NCBI GenBank assembly: GCA_934101175.1
Contig: CAKOQC010000003.1
Span: 1 to 64,000 of the forward strand
From: RUG705 sp934101175
Lineage (GTDB): Bacteria; Bacillota_I; Bacilli_A; RF39; UBA660
Length of the DNA: 64,000 nt
Reading direction: 5' to 3'
Numbering within the stretch: the first letter of the stretch is position 1; every line of letters begins with the position of its first letter. The translations under genes were made by a program, and so were the position numbers. The notes below the pieces were generated by a model. The model saw only the letters and a program-made list of their open reading frames with translations, searched no databases and was not told the DNA's origin. Shown piece by piece: positions 32,506 through 41,506 of this stretch.

Positions 32506-34227
32506 ATGGGAAAAAAAGTAGACTTAAATCGAAAACATAGTAATACAAATAGTTTTAGAAAGAATACTCGTCCTGTTACTCCACGTTATGAGGAGAATTC
32601 TCAGATGGATGAGGATTCTTCTTTAGATTATTCAAATGAAGATTATGATGAATCACCAGAAATTAATGATGATGGAGTAGATACTAACAATTTAGGTATG
32701 AGTTCTACTAGAGAATTAATACAAAATAAAGCTTCTGAAATGTTTGACAAGATGGAAAATAAAACACAGAATGAGAAGTTTAAAATATTACTTAAGAATC
32801 CTGCTACTAGAAAAATTATGCTTGTGGCTATAGGTGCTCTTATTGTGGCATTATTCATATTATTTATAATATATATGGTGGCAGCATTACTTGGATCATC
32901 TGGTTCTAAAGGAAAAACAGCCATTGGTGGATACTATACGAATAGATGTAGTGAAGTAACAGTAATATATACAGATAAGACTGATGATTATGCTATTACA
33001 GGATCTGGAACTTTTGCTTTTGAAGATTATATAGCAGGAGTTGTTAGTGCTGAAGTTGGAATGTTTAATGATATAGAGATATATAAATCTCTTGCAATAA
33101 CTGCTAGAACTTATTTTCTAACACATGATGGAGGTACTTGTACAATAGAATCTAGTGATAGAAAACAAGTATTTAGAGATATTACTGATAGATCATATAT
33201 ATATTCTGATAAAATATATGAAGCAGTAGAAGCAACTGCTGGACAAGTACTTTTATTTGATGGAGAACTTCAAAGTGTACAATATGATGCTTTTTGTAGT
33301 ATAGATAAAGATGAAAATTACTATACAATAAAACAGAAAAATCAAAAGATTCCAGTTAGTTGGGTAGATAGTCAATGGGGTATTGCAGAATCTTGGAAAC
33401 AAGGTACTTGTGCAGGTAACCATGGTAATGGTATTAGTCAGTGGGGATCATACTATTTATCATCAGTACACAATTATACTTATGATGAATTAATACATTA
33501 TTATTTAGGTGATGATGTAGTAATTAGTGCTAAGGGATATTTATCTTCAATAGCAGGACTTGAAATAAAAGATACTACTAGTGCTACTTCTATTAATGAG
33601 CCACTTGGAGAATTTTTAGCAGATAATGGTAGTTCAATTGAAAATATGAATAAGTTTATTCATGATAGTGTTGTTTCAAATGGTGCTGGTACTAGAGCAG
33701 GAGTTGTTACAGCAGCAGTATCATTTGTTAATTACTTATATGATAATTTTAATGCTAAAATTCCATATTATTGGGGAGGTTATTATCAACAATATGGAGT
33801 ATCTCCAGAATTTGGTGGTAAAACTAGACCAGCAACATCAGCTTCAGGAAGTTTATTCTACTATGGAGGACTTGATTGTTCAGGATTTGTTAGTTGGGCT
33901 ATTAAAAATGGTGGTTATAATATAAGTAGACATACCACTCAAGGATTTGATGATATGTTTAAAGATAGTTGTAAAATAACTGATAAGAATTGTATTGGAC
34001 AACCAGGAGATTTAATTAATGCAAGAAACTATCACGTACAAATGATAGTAGCAGTAGATGAAGAAGCGGGAAAATATATTATAGCAGAAGCTACTACTAC
34101 AAATGGATATAATGGAGTAGTAATAAGAGAAGTAGGAATACATACAAGTTTTCCTATGCAAGATACCAAAATATTAAAATTAGATAGTTATTATAATAAT
34201 AGCAATAATGCAGATGCTAATTATTAA
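32506..34227 (+). CDS. SpoIID-type lytic transglycosylase fused to NlpC/P60 endopeptidase, membrane-anchored
   Basis: The 573-residue product has an acidic cytoplasmic N-terminus (1-100), one membrane segment (about 103-131) and a SpoIID domain (about 150-330; FEDYIAGVVSAEVGM holds the expected catalytic Glu, followed by AITARTYFL and GNGISQWG). The NlpC/P60 domain (about 420-560) has Cys458 in GLDCSGFVSWA and His510 in NYHVQMIV. It should cut both glycan strands and peptides of the wall, the VirB1-like job in this cluster. Known Gram-positive systems pair NlpC/P60 or CHAP with an SLT domain; here SpoIID takes that place. ATG 32506 follows ttaggtg. Confidence 0.88.
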   Translation: MGKKVDLNRKHSNTNSFRKNTRPVTPRYEENSQMDEDSSLDYSNEDYDESPEINDDGVDTNNLGMSSTRELIQNKASEMFDKMENKTQNEKFKILLKNPATRKIMLVAIGALIVALFILFIIYMVAALLGSSGSKGKTAIGGYYTNRCSEVTVIYTDKTDDYAITGSGTFAFEDYIAGVVSAEVGMFNDIEIYKSLAITARTYFLTHDGGTCTIESSDRKQVFRDITDRSYIYSDKIYEAVEATAGQVLLFDGELQSVQYDAFCSIDKDENYYTIKQKNQKIPVSWVDSQWGIAESWKQGTCAGNHGNGISQWGSYYLSSVHNYTYDELIHYYLGDDVVISAKGYLSSIAGLEIKDTTSATSINEPLGEFLADNGSSIENMNKFIHDSVVSNGAGTRAGVVTAAVSFVNYLYDNFNAKIPYYWGGYYQQYGVSPEFGGKTRPATSASGSLFYYGGLDCSGFVSWAIKNGGYNISRHTTQGFDDMFKDSCKITDKNCIGQPGDLINARNYHVQMIVAVDEEAGKYIIAEATTTNGYNGVVIREVGIHTSFPMQDTKILKLDSYYNNSNNADANY

Positions 34228-34237
34228 GGAGATACTT

Positions 34238-34465
34238 ATGAAAAAGATAATTAATGGGAAAGAAGTAGAAGTTACAATACTTGGAGGATTTGAAATAGAA
34301 GAACTTGGTAAAAGATATATAATGTGTTCTTATGATGATAATAAAGATAGTGATAAAGAATTGGTATTAATTTATGAAATAGATGAAGATAATAACTTAG
34401 TATCAATACCTAGTGATGAAAAAGAAATGGTATTAGACTTTTATAATGCTCTAAAAGAATGTTAG
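34238..34465 (+). CDS. DUF1292 (YrzB-like) small protein
   Basis: The 75-residue acidic protein matches DUF1292 in length and pattern (VTILGGFEIEELGKRYIMCSY, ELVLIYEIDEDNNLVSIPSD). The function of the family is unknown. ATG 34238 follows aaggag. Its place inside the secretion cluster is unusual, since in Bacillus the family lies near yrrK genes. Confidence 0.7.
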   Translation: MKKIINGKEVEVTILGGFEIEELGKRYIMCSYDDNKDSDKELVLIYEIDEDNNLVSIPSDEKEMVLDFYNALKEC

Positions 34466-34478
34466 TAGAGGTGATAAT

Positions 34479-34883
34479 ATGGGAGAGTTTCCAGATACAA
34501 TAATAATAGAAGAAAATAGAGAAGAAGTTAATAAATTAAAGGGAAAATTAGATAAAAAAGAGAAGACTTTTACTACCTTGGGAAAAGTAGGAAAATCACT
34601 TACAAACTTTGGAATGCCCGTGTTTATCGGATCAGTATTATCACCTTTTGATTTTGAAGGGCCTGTTATAGAGATGGTTAGTGCCCTTACTTTAGGAGTA
34701 GGAGCTTTAATTAATACAATAGCTAAGAAAGAATTAGAAGAAATAAAGGCTATTAGAACTAATGGATATAATAATTATGAAAAGATAAATTATGAATTAG
34801 ATCAAGATACTTCTGATAAAATAAAGAATGCTATAATTAAGACTATGAAAGTAGTTAATAGTAAGAATAAAAGAAGTAGATAA
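34479..34883 (+). CDS. Unknown small membrane-associated protein in the secretion cluster
   Basis: The 134-residue product has a charged helical start (EENREEVNKLKGKLDKKEK), a hydrophobic middle (about residues 45-90, FGMPVFIGSVLSPFDFEGPV then SALTLGVGALINTI) that could form two short membrane helices, and a charged C-terminus. No family is recognised. The ribosome binding site is gaggtgat. Short gaps on both sides argue for membership in the operon. Confidence 0.6.
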   Translation: MGEFPDTIIIEENREEVNKLKGKLDKKEKTFTTLGKVGKSLTNFGMPVFIGSVLSPFDFEGPVIEMVSALTLGVGALINTIAKKELEEIKAIRTNGYNNYEKINYELDQDTSDKIKNAIIKTMKVVNSKNKRSR

Positions 34884-34896
34884 TAATGAGGGGAAT

Positions 34897-35622
34897 ATGA
34901 AGAAGAAAATATTATTTATATTAATAGGAACAATATTGTTAACAGGATGTACATGTCAATATAACTTGACAATAGATGGTAATACTTATAAAGAAGAAGT
35001 TATATTAAATGGAAGTAATAGTAGTGAGATGGAACTATTTAATAATAAATGGCAAATACCAGTAGATATAGATGACTATCAAAATATTGGAGATGATTCT
35101 TTAGATAGTAGTACTAATAACTATACAACATATAATTATCAATTATCAGGAAATAAATTAATTTTTAATCATGATTTTAGTATTAATAATATTAGTAATT
35201 CAACAGCGATAGCTAATTGTTATAAGATGGCTACAATAAAGAAAGTAGATGATACATTAGTAATATCTACTAGTAATAATAATTTATGCTTTGATAAATA
35301 TCCTACATTATCTAGAATAGAAATTAATATAGAGACAACATTAAAAGCAGTTAATAATAATGCAGATAAGATTAATGGAAATATATATACATGGGTAGTA
35401 GATAAAGATAGTACTGAAGGAATAAACTTAGTATTAGATAATAGTGATAAAAAAGATAATGTAATTGATGATGGTAAAGGTAATAATAGTAATAATGATG
35501 ATAAGCAAAATAATGGGAAAGATTATGCTTTTTATATATTTTTAGGAATAATATTAGTAATACTTCTAATAGGATATGCATTAATTAGTAAGATGAATAA
35601 TAAAGATGATGATATTGAATAA
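34897..35622 (+). CDS. Lipoprotein with C-terminal membrane segment
   Basis: The 241-residue product has a lipoprotein signal with lipobox LTGC (Cys18), an extracellular Asn/Asp/Ser-rich beta domain, and a Lys/Asp/Asn linker, then a membrane helix (about 211-231) and a short charged inner tail. A protein held at both ends, by lipid and by a helix, forms a loop on the outer face. Its position before the virD4-like gene suggests a structural or surface role in the secretion system. No family is recognised. Confidence 0.7.
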   Translation: MKKKILFILIGTILLTGCTCQYNLTIDGNTYKEEVILNGSNSSEMELFNNKWQIPVDIDDYQNIGDDSLDSSTNNYTTYNYQLSGNKLIFNHDFSINNISNSTAIANCYKMATIKKVDDTLVISTSNNNLCFDKYPTLSRIEINIETTLKAVNNNADKINGNIYTWVVDKDSTEGINLVLDNSDKKDNVIDDGKGNNSNNDDKQNNGKDYAFYIFLGIILVILLIGYALISKMNNKDDDIE

Positions 35623-35624
35623 TC

Positions 35625-35653
35625 TTGATAGTTTATTAATGATATGCTATAAT
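35625..35653 (+). promoter_or_regulatory. Internal promoter of the virD4-like gene
   Basis: TTGATA (35625-35630), 17-base spacer, TATAAT (35648-35653), then agaggtgg and ATG 35678. Confidence 0.7.
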
Positions 35654-35677
35654 TTTATAGTGAAAGAGGTGGATTAG

Positions 35678-37948
35678 ATGAAATTTAAAGCAGATTCTAA
35701 AGACTGGATAATATTTATATGTTTTTGTGTATTACTTTTGTATTTATGTGCAATAGCAGTACTTAATTTATCAACATTAGCAACAGAAGGACACTTTTAT
35801 GGAATATTACCTTTTAAAGCTTTTACTGGAAAGTATATAGCTGCTACTTTAGTATTATTTATATTAGCATTAATTGGAGTATTTACTGCAGTTAATTCTT
35901 ATATTTTTGATCGTGAATCCGGATTTGGATTTAGTATTGGTGGTAAAAAAAATAATGGTTATTCTAGATGGGCTAAAAAGAGTGAAATAGAAAAACAACT
36001 TAAGAAAGTAGATCCAACAGCTTATACAGCAGATGCTGCAGGACTTGTTGTTATTAATGATGGTAAGACAATGTGGGTTGATGATGGTGAAGCTCATAAT
36101 ATAGTAATTGGTGCTACTGGTAGTGGTAAGACTCAAGCAGTAGTATTTCCAATGGTTCAAAGCTTAGCTAAAAAGGGTGAATCAATGATTATTACCGATC
36201 CTAAGGGAGAAATATATGAAAATACTGGTAATATGTTAAGAGAAAGAGGATACAATATAGTTCTTCTTAATTTCCGTAATCCACAACATGGTAATGGTTG
36301 GAATCCAATGTCTCTTCCTTATAAATTATATAAAGAAGGAGATAATGATAAGGCAATAGAACTATTAGATGACTTAGCATTAAATATTTTGTATGAAGAG
36401 AAAAGTAGTAATGATCCATTCTGGGAAAAATCAGCAGCAGATTATTTTACTGGACTTGCATTAGGATTATTTGAAGATGCTAAAGAAGAACAAATTAATC
36501 TTAATAGTATTAACCTTATGTCTAGTTTAGGAGAGGAAAAGTTTGGAGGACCTAATAATAATTATATTAAAGAATACTTTAATGCAAAAGATCCTTCTAG
36601 ACCTGCTTATGTTAATGCTTCAGGAGTAGTATTTACTGCAGAAGATACTAAACAAGGTGTATTAGCGACATTTAAACAAAAAATAAAATTATTTGCATCA
36701 CGTGATAATTTATCAGAAATGTTATGTCATAGTGATTTTGATATGAAAGAGATAGGTAGACAAAAGACTGCCGTATTTATGATTGTACAAGATGAAAAAA
36801 AGACACTACATCCACTTGCTACTATATTTATTAAACAATGTTATGAAACTTTAATTGATGTAGCTCAAGAGTCAGGTGGAAAGTTACCTTATAGAACAAA
36901 CTTTATTCTAGATGAATTTGCAAATATGCCACCACTTAAAGATGTTACTACAATGGTAACAGCAGCCCGTTCTAGATTAATTAGATTTACCTTTATTATT
37001 CAGAACTATGCTCAGCTTACACAAGTATATGGAAAAGAAAATGCAGAGACAATTAAAGGTAACTGTAATATAACATACTTAATTAGTAGTGAACTTGGGG
37101 CATTGGAAGAATTATCTAAATTATGTGGAGAAGTTAAATCTAAAGATAAAGATAAGACAGCTTCAACACCATTAGTTACAGTTAGTGATTTACAAAGATT
37201 ACAACAATATGAAACAATTAGTTTACGTTTAAGAACGATGCCATTTAAGACTAAATTAGTACCAAATTGGAAGATGGATTGGGGTAGAACTTATGATAAG
37301 GCTACTTATCCAGAAAGACCTAGACAACAAGTTCAACTATTTGATATAAGAGAATTTGTTAAAGATATGAAAAAGAAGAAAATGGCAGAAATGATGGGTA
37401 ATAGTAGTAGTACTAATACAGGAGGAATGCCAAACTCATTTAATGCTAATCCAATGATGGGAATGGGTGCAGGACCAATGTTTGGTAACAATCCATTTGC
37501 AATGAATAACCCATTTGCTAATCATCAATCTGAAGCATCTCAAGGAGGCTTTAATGTAGATGACTTAGTAAAAAGAATAGATGCTAAGATAGCAGAACTT
37601 GAAGAAGAAGAAAGAATTGAGAAAGAAAAACAGGAAAAAGAGAAAAATAAGACTATACCTACTACTATTGAAAATAGTACTGATGATGTAGAAATAGTTA
37701 AACCTAGAGAAGAAATAATTCCTGATAAGATTAACAATATTAATATACTTAATGATGAAGAAGATAAAAGAAAAACTATAGATATGAGTAATGTACAAGA
37801 AGTAATACCTGTTAATAAAGAAGAGAAGAAAGAAGTAGCTGATGAGAATAAGACAATAAATATATCAGAATTATCTAATACTAATGAAGCAAAAGTAGAA
37901 GATGACGATGATGATAATTTCTTTGATGATTTCTTTTCAGATGAATAA
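35678..37948 (+). CDS. VirD4/TraG-type coupling ATPase
   Basis: The 756-residue product has two N-terminal membrane segments (about 12-32 and 58-78), Walker A GATGSGKT (residues 145-152), the family motif DPKGEIYE, Walker B in FILDEFANMP (about 409-418) and TFIIQNYAQL. After residue 570 comes a Met/Asn/Gly-rich stretch and a long acidic tail. Coupling proteins bring the substrate (relaxosome DNA or protein) to the channel. Since no relaxase gene is recognised here, the substrate could be protein, or a DNA complex made elsewhere. The acidic tail is longer than in TcpA-type proteins and may be the docking part. Confidence 0.92.
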   Translation: MKFKADSKDWIIFICFCVLLLYLCAIAVLNLSTLATEGHFYGILPFKAFTGKYIAATLVLFILALIGVFTAVNSYIFDRESGFGFSIGGKKNNGYSRWAKKSEIEKQLKKVDPTAYTADAAGLVVINDGKTMWVDDGEAHNIVIGATGSGKTQAVVFPMVQSLAKKGESMIITDPKGEIYENTGNMLRERGYNIVLLNFRNPQHGNGWNPMSLPYKLYKEGDNDKAIELLDDLALNILYEEKSSNDPFWEKSAADYFTGLALGLFEDAKEEQINLNSINLMSSLGEEKFGGPNNNYIKEYFNAKDPSRPAYVNASGVVFTAEDTKQGVLATFKQKIKLFASRDNLSEMLCHSDFDMKEIGRQKTAVFMIVQDEKKTLHPLATIFIKQCYETLIDVAQESGGKLPYRTNFILDEFANMPPLKDVTTMVTAARSRLIRFTFIIQNYAQLTQVYGKENAETIKGNCNITYLISSELGALEELSKLCGEVKSKDKDKTASTPLVTVSDLQRLQQYETISLRLRTMPFKTKLVPNWKMDWGRTYDKATYPERPRQQVQLFDIREFVKDMKKKKMAEMMGNSSSTNTGGMPNSFNANPMMGMGAGPMFGNNPFAMNNPFANHQSEASQGGFNVDDLVKRIDAKIAELEEEERIEKEKQEKEKNKTIPTTIENSTDDVEIVKPREEIIPDKINNINILNDEEDKRKTIDMSNVQEVIPVNKEEKKEVADENKTINISELSNTNEAKVEDDDDDNFFDDFFSDE

Positions 37949-37953
37949 TATAA

Positions 37954-38685
37954 ATGAATATAAGTAATTATATAGAAATAGCTAAAGGAAAAATTAATAA
38001 TAAATTTATTAAGACCTTGATTTTAGCTATATATGCAGGAATGTTTATTTCTTTAGCTGGATTATTATCTACGATGGTATCTTATAAGGTAGATAATAAT
38101 AGTATATCTAAAATATTATTTGGAATAGTGTTTCCAATAGGTCTTATATTAGTTATATTATTTAAAACAGAATTATTTACAGGAAATTCGTTATTAGTAA
38201 TACCATTATTGGATAAGAAAGTAACATTTAAACAGGTAATTAAAAATCTATTATTAGTATATATAGGTAATTTAATAGGAGCTTTAATAATTACAATACT
38301 TATATATAATACTCCTATTAGAGATATACTTAGTGATAGTTTTATTAAAATAGCTAATACGAAGGTTAATTATACTTTTAGTGAATGTATTATATTAGGA
38401 GTATTATGTAATTTCTTAGTGTGTATAGCTGTTTATCTAGCTTCAACAGTAAAAAGTGTTGGAGAAAAAATACTAGTAATATTTATACCAATATTTATGT
38501 TTGTAGTATTATCGTTTGAACATAGTATAGCTAATATGTTTTATCTTGGAATAGGGTATATGCTTGATAATAGTTTGACTATTAGTAAATTAATTATGAA
38601 TAATTTATTGCCTGTTACAATAGGAAATATCATAGGAGGATGTTTCTTAGGATTAAGTATATGGTATTTAAGAGAAGAATCATAA
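37954..38685 (+). CDS. Formate/nitrite transporter (FNT) family channel
   Basis: The 243-residue membrane protein shows the FNT fold of six segments, with the motif LFKTELFTGNSLLVIPLLDKK and the second-half repeat SECIILGVLCNFLVCIAVYLAS. Family members pass formate, nitrite or hydrosulfide. It begins 5 bases after the virD4-like stop without a clear ribosome binding site, so it may be translated by coupling, but its function seems unrelated to secretion. Confidence 0.85.
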   Translation: MNISNYIEIAKGKINNKFIKTLILAIYAGMFISLAGLLSTMVSYKVDNNSISKILFGIVFPIGLILVILFKTELFTGNSLLVIPLLDKKVTFKQVIKNLLLVYIGNLIGALIITILIYNTPIRDILSDSFIKIANTKVNYTFSECIILGVLCNFLVCIAVYLASTVKSVGEKILVIFIPIFMFVVLSFEHSIANMFYLGIGYMLDNSLTISKLIMNNLLPVTIGNIIGGCFLGLSIWYLREES

Positions 38686-38728
38686 TTAAGTTTGAAATAT
38701 AACTTTATGATTCTTCTTATATTTTTCT
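38674..38728 (+). terminator. Terminator overlapping the end of the FNT gene
   Basis: gaagaatcata / tatgattcttc around a 21-base loop, followed by a T-rich tract. Confidence 0.75.
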
Positions 38729-38990
38729 TTAAACCAATATTTAATTGTGGTTGATGCAACTTCAAAAATATAATTAATGATATAACCTTTCTAAATTTTA
38801 ATTATTCTAATGAGATATTTATTGAAAACTTAAAATAAGATTGAAAGTAATGAAGCACTAAATTTAAGAATAAAAAAGTTTAAATGGTACACTTAAAGAG
38901 AGAGAATTTTGAAAAATAAATATTTAAAATATGTTAAAAAATATGTAAATATATGATATAATATTAAATTGCAAAAGGAGGTTTATATTT
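38729..38990. other. Intergenic stretch without a clear gene
   Basis: About 260 bases. Only a -10-like TATAAT near 38956 and the ribosome binding site aggagg of the next gene are seen. A short minus-strand reading near 38710-38790 (VASTTIKYWFK) hints at a decayed transposase helix-turn-helix but is too short to call. Confidence 0.4.
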
Positions 38991-40133
38991 ATGAAAAAAT
39001 ATAGTGTATATAGTCTATATGTTATAGAAGTTCAAAATGGTAATGATACACATTATTTAATTTGCAAGTATAATGAGTTAAGTGATATATATGAGGAAAT
39101 TTTTACTAATGAAAAAATAAAATTAGATAATAATTCAATTGTAGAACCACTTTCTAATTATTATTGCGCTTTATCACAATGTAATTATACAACTGGGGAG
39201 TCACTAATGTTAGATAAAAAAGAATTATTAATAAAATATATTACAATTAATGGTGAAGCTAGTTTAGAAAAAGGTGAAGCACTTTCTCAAAACGATAACA
39301 ATACTATTGAAGTAAATGGAATATTAGAAAAGGCAACATTAAATTTTTTTCCAAAAGAAGGAACATGGTATAGTGAATGTTTTAGACAACCACATGATTT
39401 AAATATGACAAATTTGCCATGCCATTTAAGAGATGACCTTTGGCTTGCTAAGATGTTAAAACGAAATCAAAAACTATTTTATATGAGTACTAATAGAGTT
39501 TTACAATTTGTAAAGACTTCTCCATTCTTTCAAGAAAAAAGACATGAATACGAGCAAGAAATAGTAAAATGTCAGATAGATTGGATGAGAAGTGATGGAG
39601 AAAATTGGATTATTGATGAAGATTATGGTGGAGATTTTGTCTTTCTTACTCCAGTATGTGATTTAGGTTTTAGAAAAGGTGTTGTTGATACTTTATTAAA
39701 GATTGGAATGAGTATTGAGGTTATTGAGGAAGGTATAGAAAAAAATGCTGATAGATGGAGAGATTCGTTTATGAGTAGTGCATTTTCTAACGAATATGAG
39801 CCAGTATTTTTAAACATAGGCCTTGGTAATTTCCTTGAAAAAAAAGAACATCAAAAAGTAGAAAGAAAAACTTTAGAGCCAGCTGATCAAGAATTTAAAG
39901 AAAAATGGTTACAAATGAGAAAGTATGAATATTACCAAAGACATAAAGATTCAGTAGATAAATATGGTGTTGTTGAGCCTGATATGATACTATCAGAAAA
40001 TGAAGTAGAAGAACTTAGAGAATACTTGCAAAAAAAACATACTGAAAGAAAAACACAAATAGAACAGTATGAACAAGAAAGAAATGCAAATAAAAGTCAA
40101 CAAAGAATATTAAGAAAAGATGCTAATAATTAA
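38991..40133 (+). CDS. Unknown soluble protein (380 aa)
   Basis: No family is recognised. The N-terminal 90 residues look like a small beta domain (YSVYSLYVIEVQNGNDTHYL). The middle has EGTWYSECFRQPHDLNMTNLP and a DFVFLTPVCDLGFRKGV block. The last 80 residues form a charged helix, probably a coiled coil (VEELREYLQKKHTERKTQIE). There is no signal peptide or membrane segment. It has a strong aggagg site, stands alone, and lies in the accessory stretch between the secretion cluster and the Rpn nuclease. Confidence 0.65.
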   Translation: MKKYSVYSLYVIEVQNGNDTHYLICKYNELSDIYEEIFTNEKIKLDNNSIVEPLSNYYCALSQCNYTTGESLMLDKKELLIKYITINGEASLEKGEALSQNDNNTIEVNGILEKATLNFFPKEGTWYSECFRQPHDLNMTNLPCHLRDDLWLAKMLKRNQKLFYMSTNRVLQFVKTSPFFQEKRHEYEQEIVKCQIDWMRSDGENWIIDEDYGGDFVFLTPVCDLGFRKGVVDTLLKIGMSIEVIEEGIEKNADRWRDSFMSSAFSNEYEPVFLNIGLGNFLEKKEHQKVERKTLEPADQEFKEKWLQMRKYEYYQRHKDSVDKYGVVEPDMILSENEVEELREYLQKKHTERKTQIEQYEQERNANKSQQRILRKDANN

Positions 40134-40255
40134 GGAATAAGGACTAGTAAAAACTTGATAATTAATATGAAGAATATTATGCTCTTTTTTAGTAAAACTT
40201 ATTAAAAAGTATTTCATTTTATTAATAAATAGTATACATTATTTATTGTGATATG

Positions 40256-40288
40256 CCTAGGAAACTTTTGAAGTCCTAGGTCTTTTTT
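40256..40288 (+). terminator. Terminator-like hairpin
   Basis: cctagg twice (40256, 40275), able to pair with a 13-base loop, followed by T run. Confidence 0.5.
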
Positions 40289-40305
40289 AGTTTTTTGAAA
40301 GATCT

Positions 40306-40340
40306 ATTTGACACATTTTTGTGTCAAATTTATTTTTTTT
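40306..40340 (+). terminator. Terminator-like hairpin
   Basis: atttgacac / gtgtcaaat with a 6-base loop followed by a long T run. Together with the hairpin at 40256 it shields the gap upstream of the Rpn gene. Confidence 0.7.
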
Positions 40341-40494
40341 AAGAAGTTTGCTTCTAGTAAACATTTACTCTTAGTTATATTTTTTCTCTATAAAGTTCAC
40401 TCTCACTTTAACTTTTTTCATGTTTTTACTCATTTTCTTTACATCTTGTTATTTTTTCCCATATTTTCCCTTAAGAATTAACCTCTTGATAATT
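40341..40494. other. T-rich intergenic stretch, no gene seen
   Basis: The plus strand here is strongly pyrimidine-rich, unlike the A-rich coding strands around it. No open frame or structured RNA was recognised. Confidence 0.4.
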
Positions 40495-40523
40495 TTGACA
40501 AGATATATAATTATTGCTATTAT
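40495..40523 (+). promoter_or_regulatory. Promoter of the Rpn-family gene
   Basis: TTGACA (40495-40500), 17-base spacer, TATTAT (40518-40523), then aaaggagg and ATG 40548. Confidence 0.75.
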
Positions 40524-40547
40524 GTCTTTTGAAAAGGAGGTGAAAAA

Positions 40548-41426
40548 ATGACAGAAACTCTAAAAAAAGGAGAACTTATTCCTCTTACTTTTGATATCAT
40601 GTTCACAGAAATCTTTAATAATCCAGATAACATCTGTATCTTGGAAGAATTTATCTCTAATTATTTAGATATTCCCCTAAATTTGGTTATTGGTAATCTA
40701 GAAATCTTATCTCGTAGACTTTCAAAAGAAGAACGTTATGACTCAAGAAAAGAAGTTGATTTACTACTAAATTATCTAGGTAAAAAGATTAATATTGAAA
40801 TGTCTAATAGTGCTAGTGATGGTGTTATTAATCGTAATGTCGTCTATTTATGCAAAATACATGGAAGACAACTTAAAACTAATGATATTAACTATTCTAA
40901 GATTAATGACACTATTCAAATTATGTTTAATAACTTTGATACTGGTAATGATTTGAAGACTACTTGGTATTTACGTGATAATGACGGAAACATTTTAACA
41001 AGTAAACTAAGAATCGACATTATTAATCTAGTCAAAGGAAAAGATTTATGTTATACTGGTAGTGAAAAAGTTGATTATCTCATTAACTGGTGTAAATTAT
41101 TAACGACAAATAATAAAGATAATGTTAAAAACATTTCTTGCCAAATAATGAGCCATAAATCAACTAACACACTCATGAGTAATATGAGTATGTTAAGTGA
41201 GGAGAATGAAATGGTTAGATTATATACGAAATTAAGTCGTCGTGAAATGGAATATAACACTCTAATTGTAGAAGCTACTGAAAAAGGTCTCAAAGAAGGC
41301 ATTGAACAAGGCATTGAACAAAACAATCTCGAAGTAGCTAAAAAGATGCTTGAAGAGAATATCAAAGTAGAAACAATCTCTAAAATTACTGGTCTAACTA
41401 AAGAAGAAATAGCTAAGTTAAAATAA
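40548..41426 (+). CDS. Rpn family recombination-promoting nuclease / PD-(D/E)XK transposase-like protein
   Basis: The 292-residue protein matches the Rpn/PDDEXK group: an N-terminal LTFDIMFTEIFNNPDN, the nuclease core with EVDLLLNYLGKKINIEMSNS (acidic residues and E-x-x), then NRNVVYLCKIHGRQLK. It has the family's repeated C-terminal EGLKEGIEQGIEQNNLEVAK followed by a small helix-turn-helix-like end (ISKITGLTKEEIAKLK). Rpn proteins are DNA endonucleases linked to RecA-independent recombination, and recently to phage defence. Codon use (more C-ending codons, ctc, atc) differs from the neighbours, which suggests recent arrival. Confidence 0.8.
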   Translation: MTETLKKGELIPLTFDIMFTEIFNNPDNICILEEFISNYLDIPLNLVIGNLEILSRRLSKEERYDSRKEVDLLLNYLGKKINIEMSNSASDGVINRNVVYLCKIHGRQLKTNDINYSKINDTIQIMFNNFDTGNDLKTTWYLRDNDGNILTSKLRIDIINLVKGKDLCYTGSEKVDYLINWCKLLTTNNKDNVKNISCQIMSHKSTNTLMSNMSMLSEENEMVRLYTKLSRREMEYNTLIVEATEKGLKEGIEQGIEQNNLEVAKKMLEENIKVETISKITGLTKEEIAKLK

Positions 41427-41506
41427 CTTGCTATTTCTTTTATAAATATTAGTTATTATAACTTATCAGAAATAAGAATTATTAATATACTATGATAGGT
41501 GATATT

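Noticed and set aside
34897..35622. VirB8/TcpC-like protein
   Set aside because: The gene has a lipobox and a C-terminal helix, while VirB8/TcpC proteins have an N-terminal membrane helix and an NTF2-like domain; no such pattern was seen.
38710..38790. Remnant transposase helix-turn-helix on the minus strand (VASTTIKYWFK)
   Set aside because: Only about 30 codons, with a stop just before it and no other transposase parts or inverted ends nearby; could be chance.
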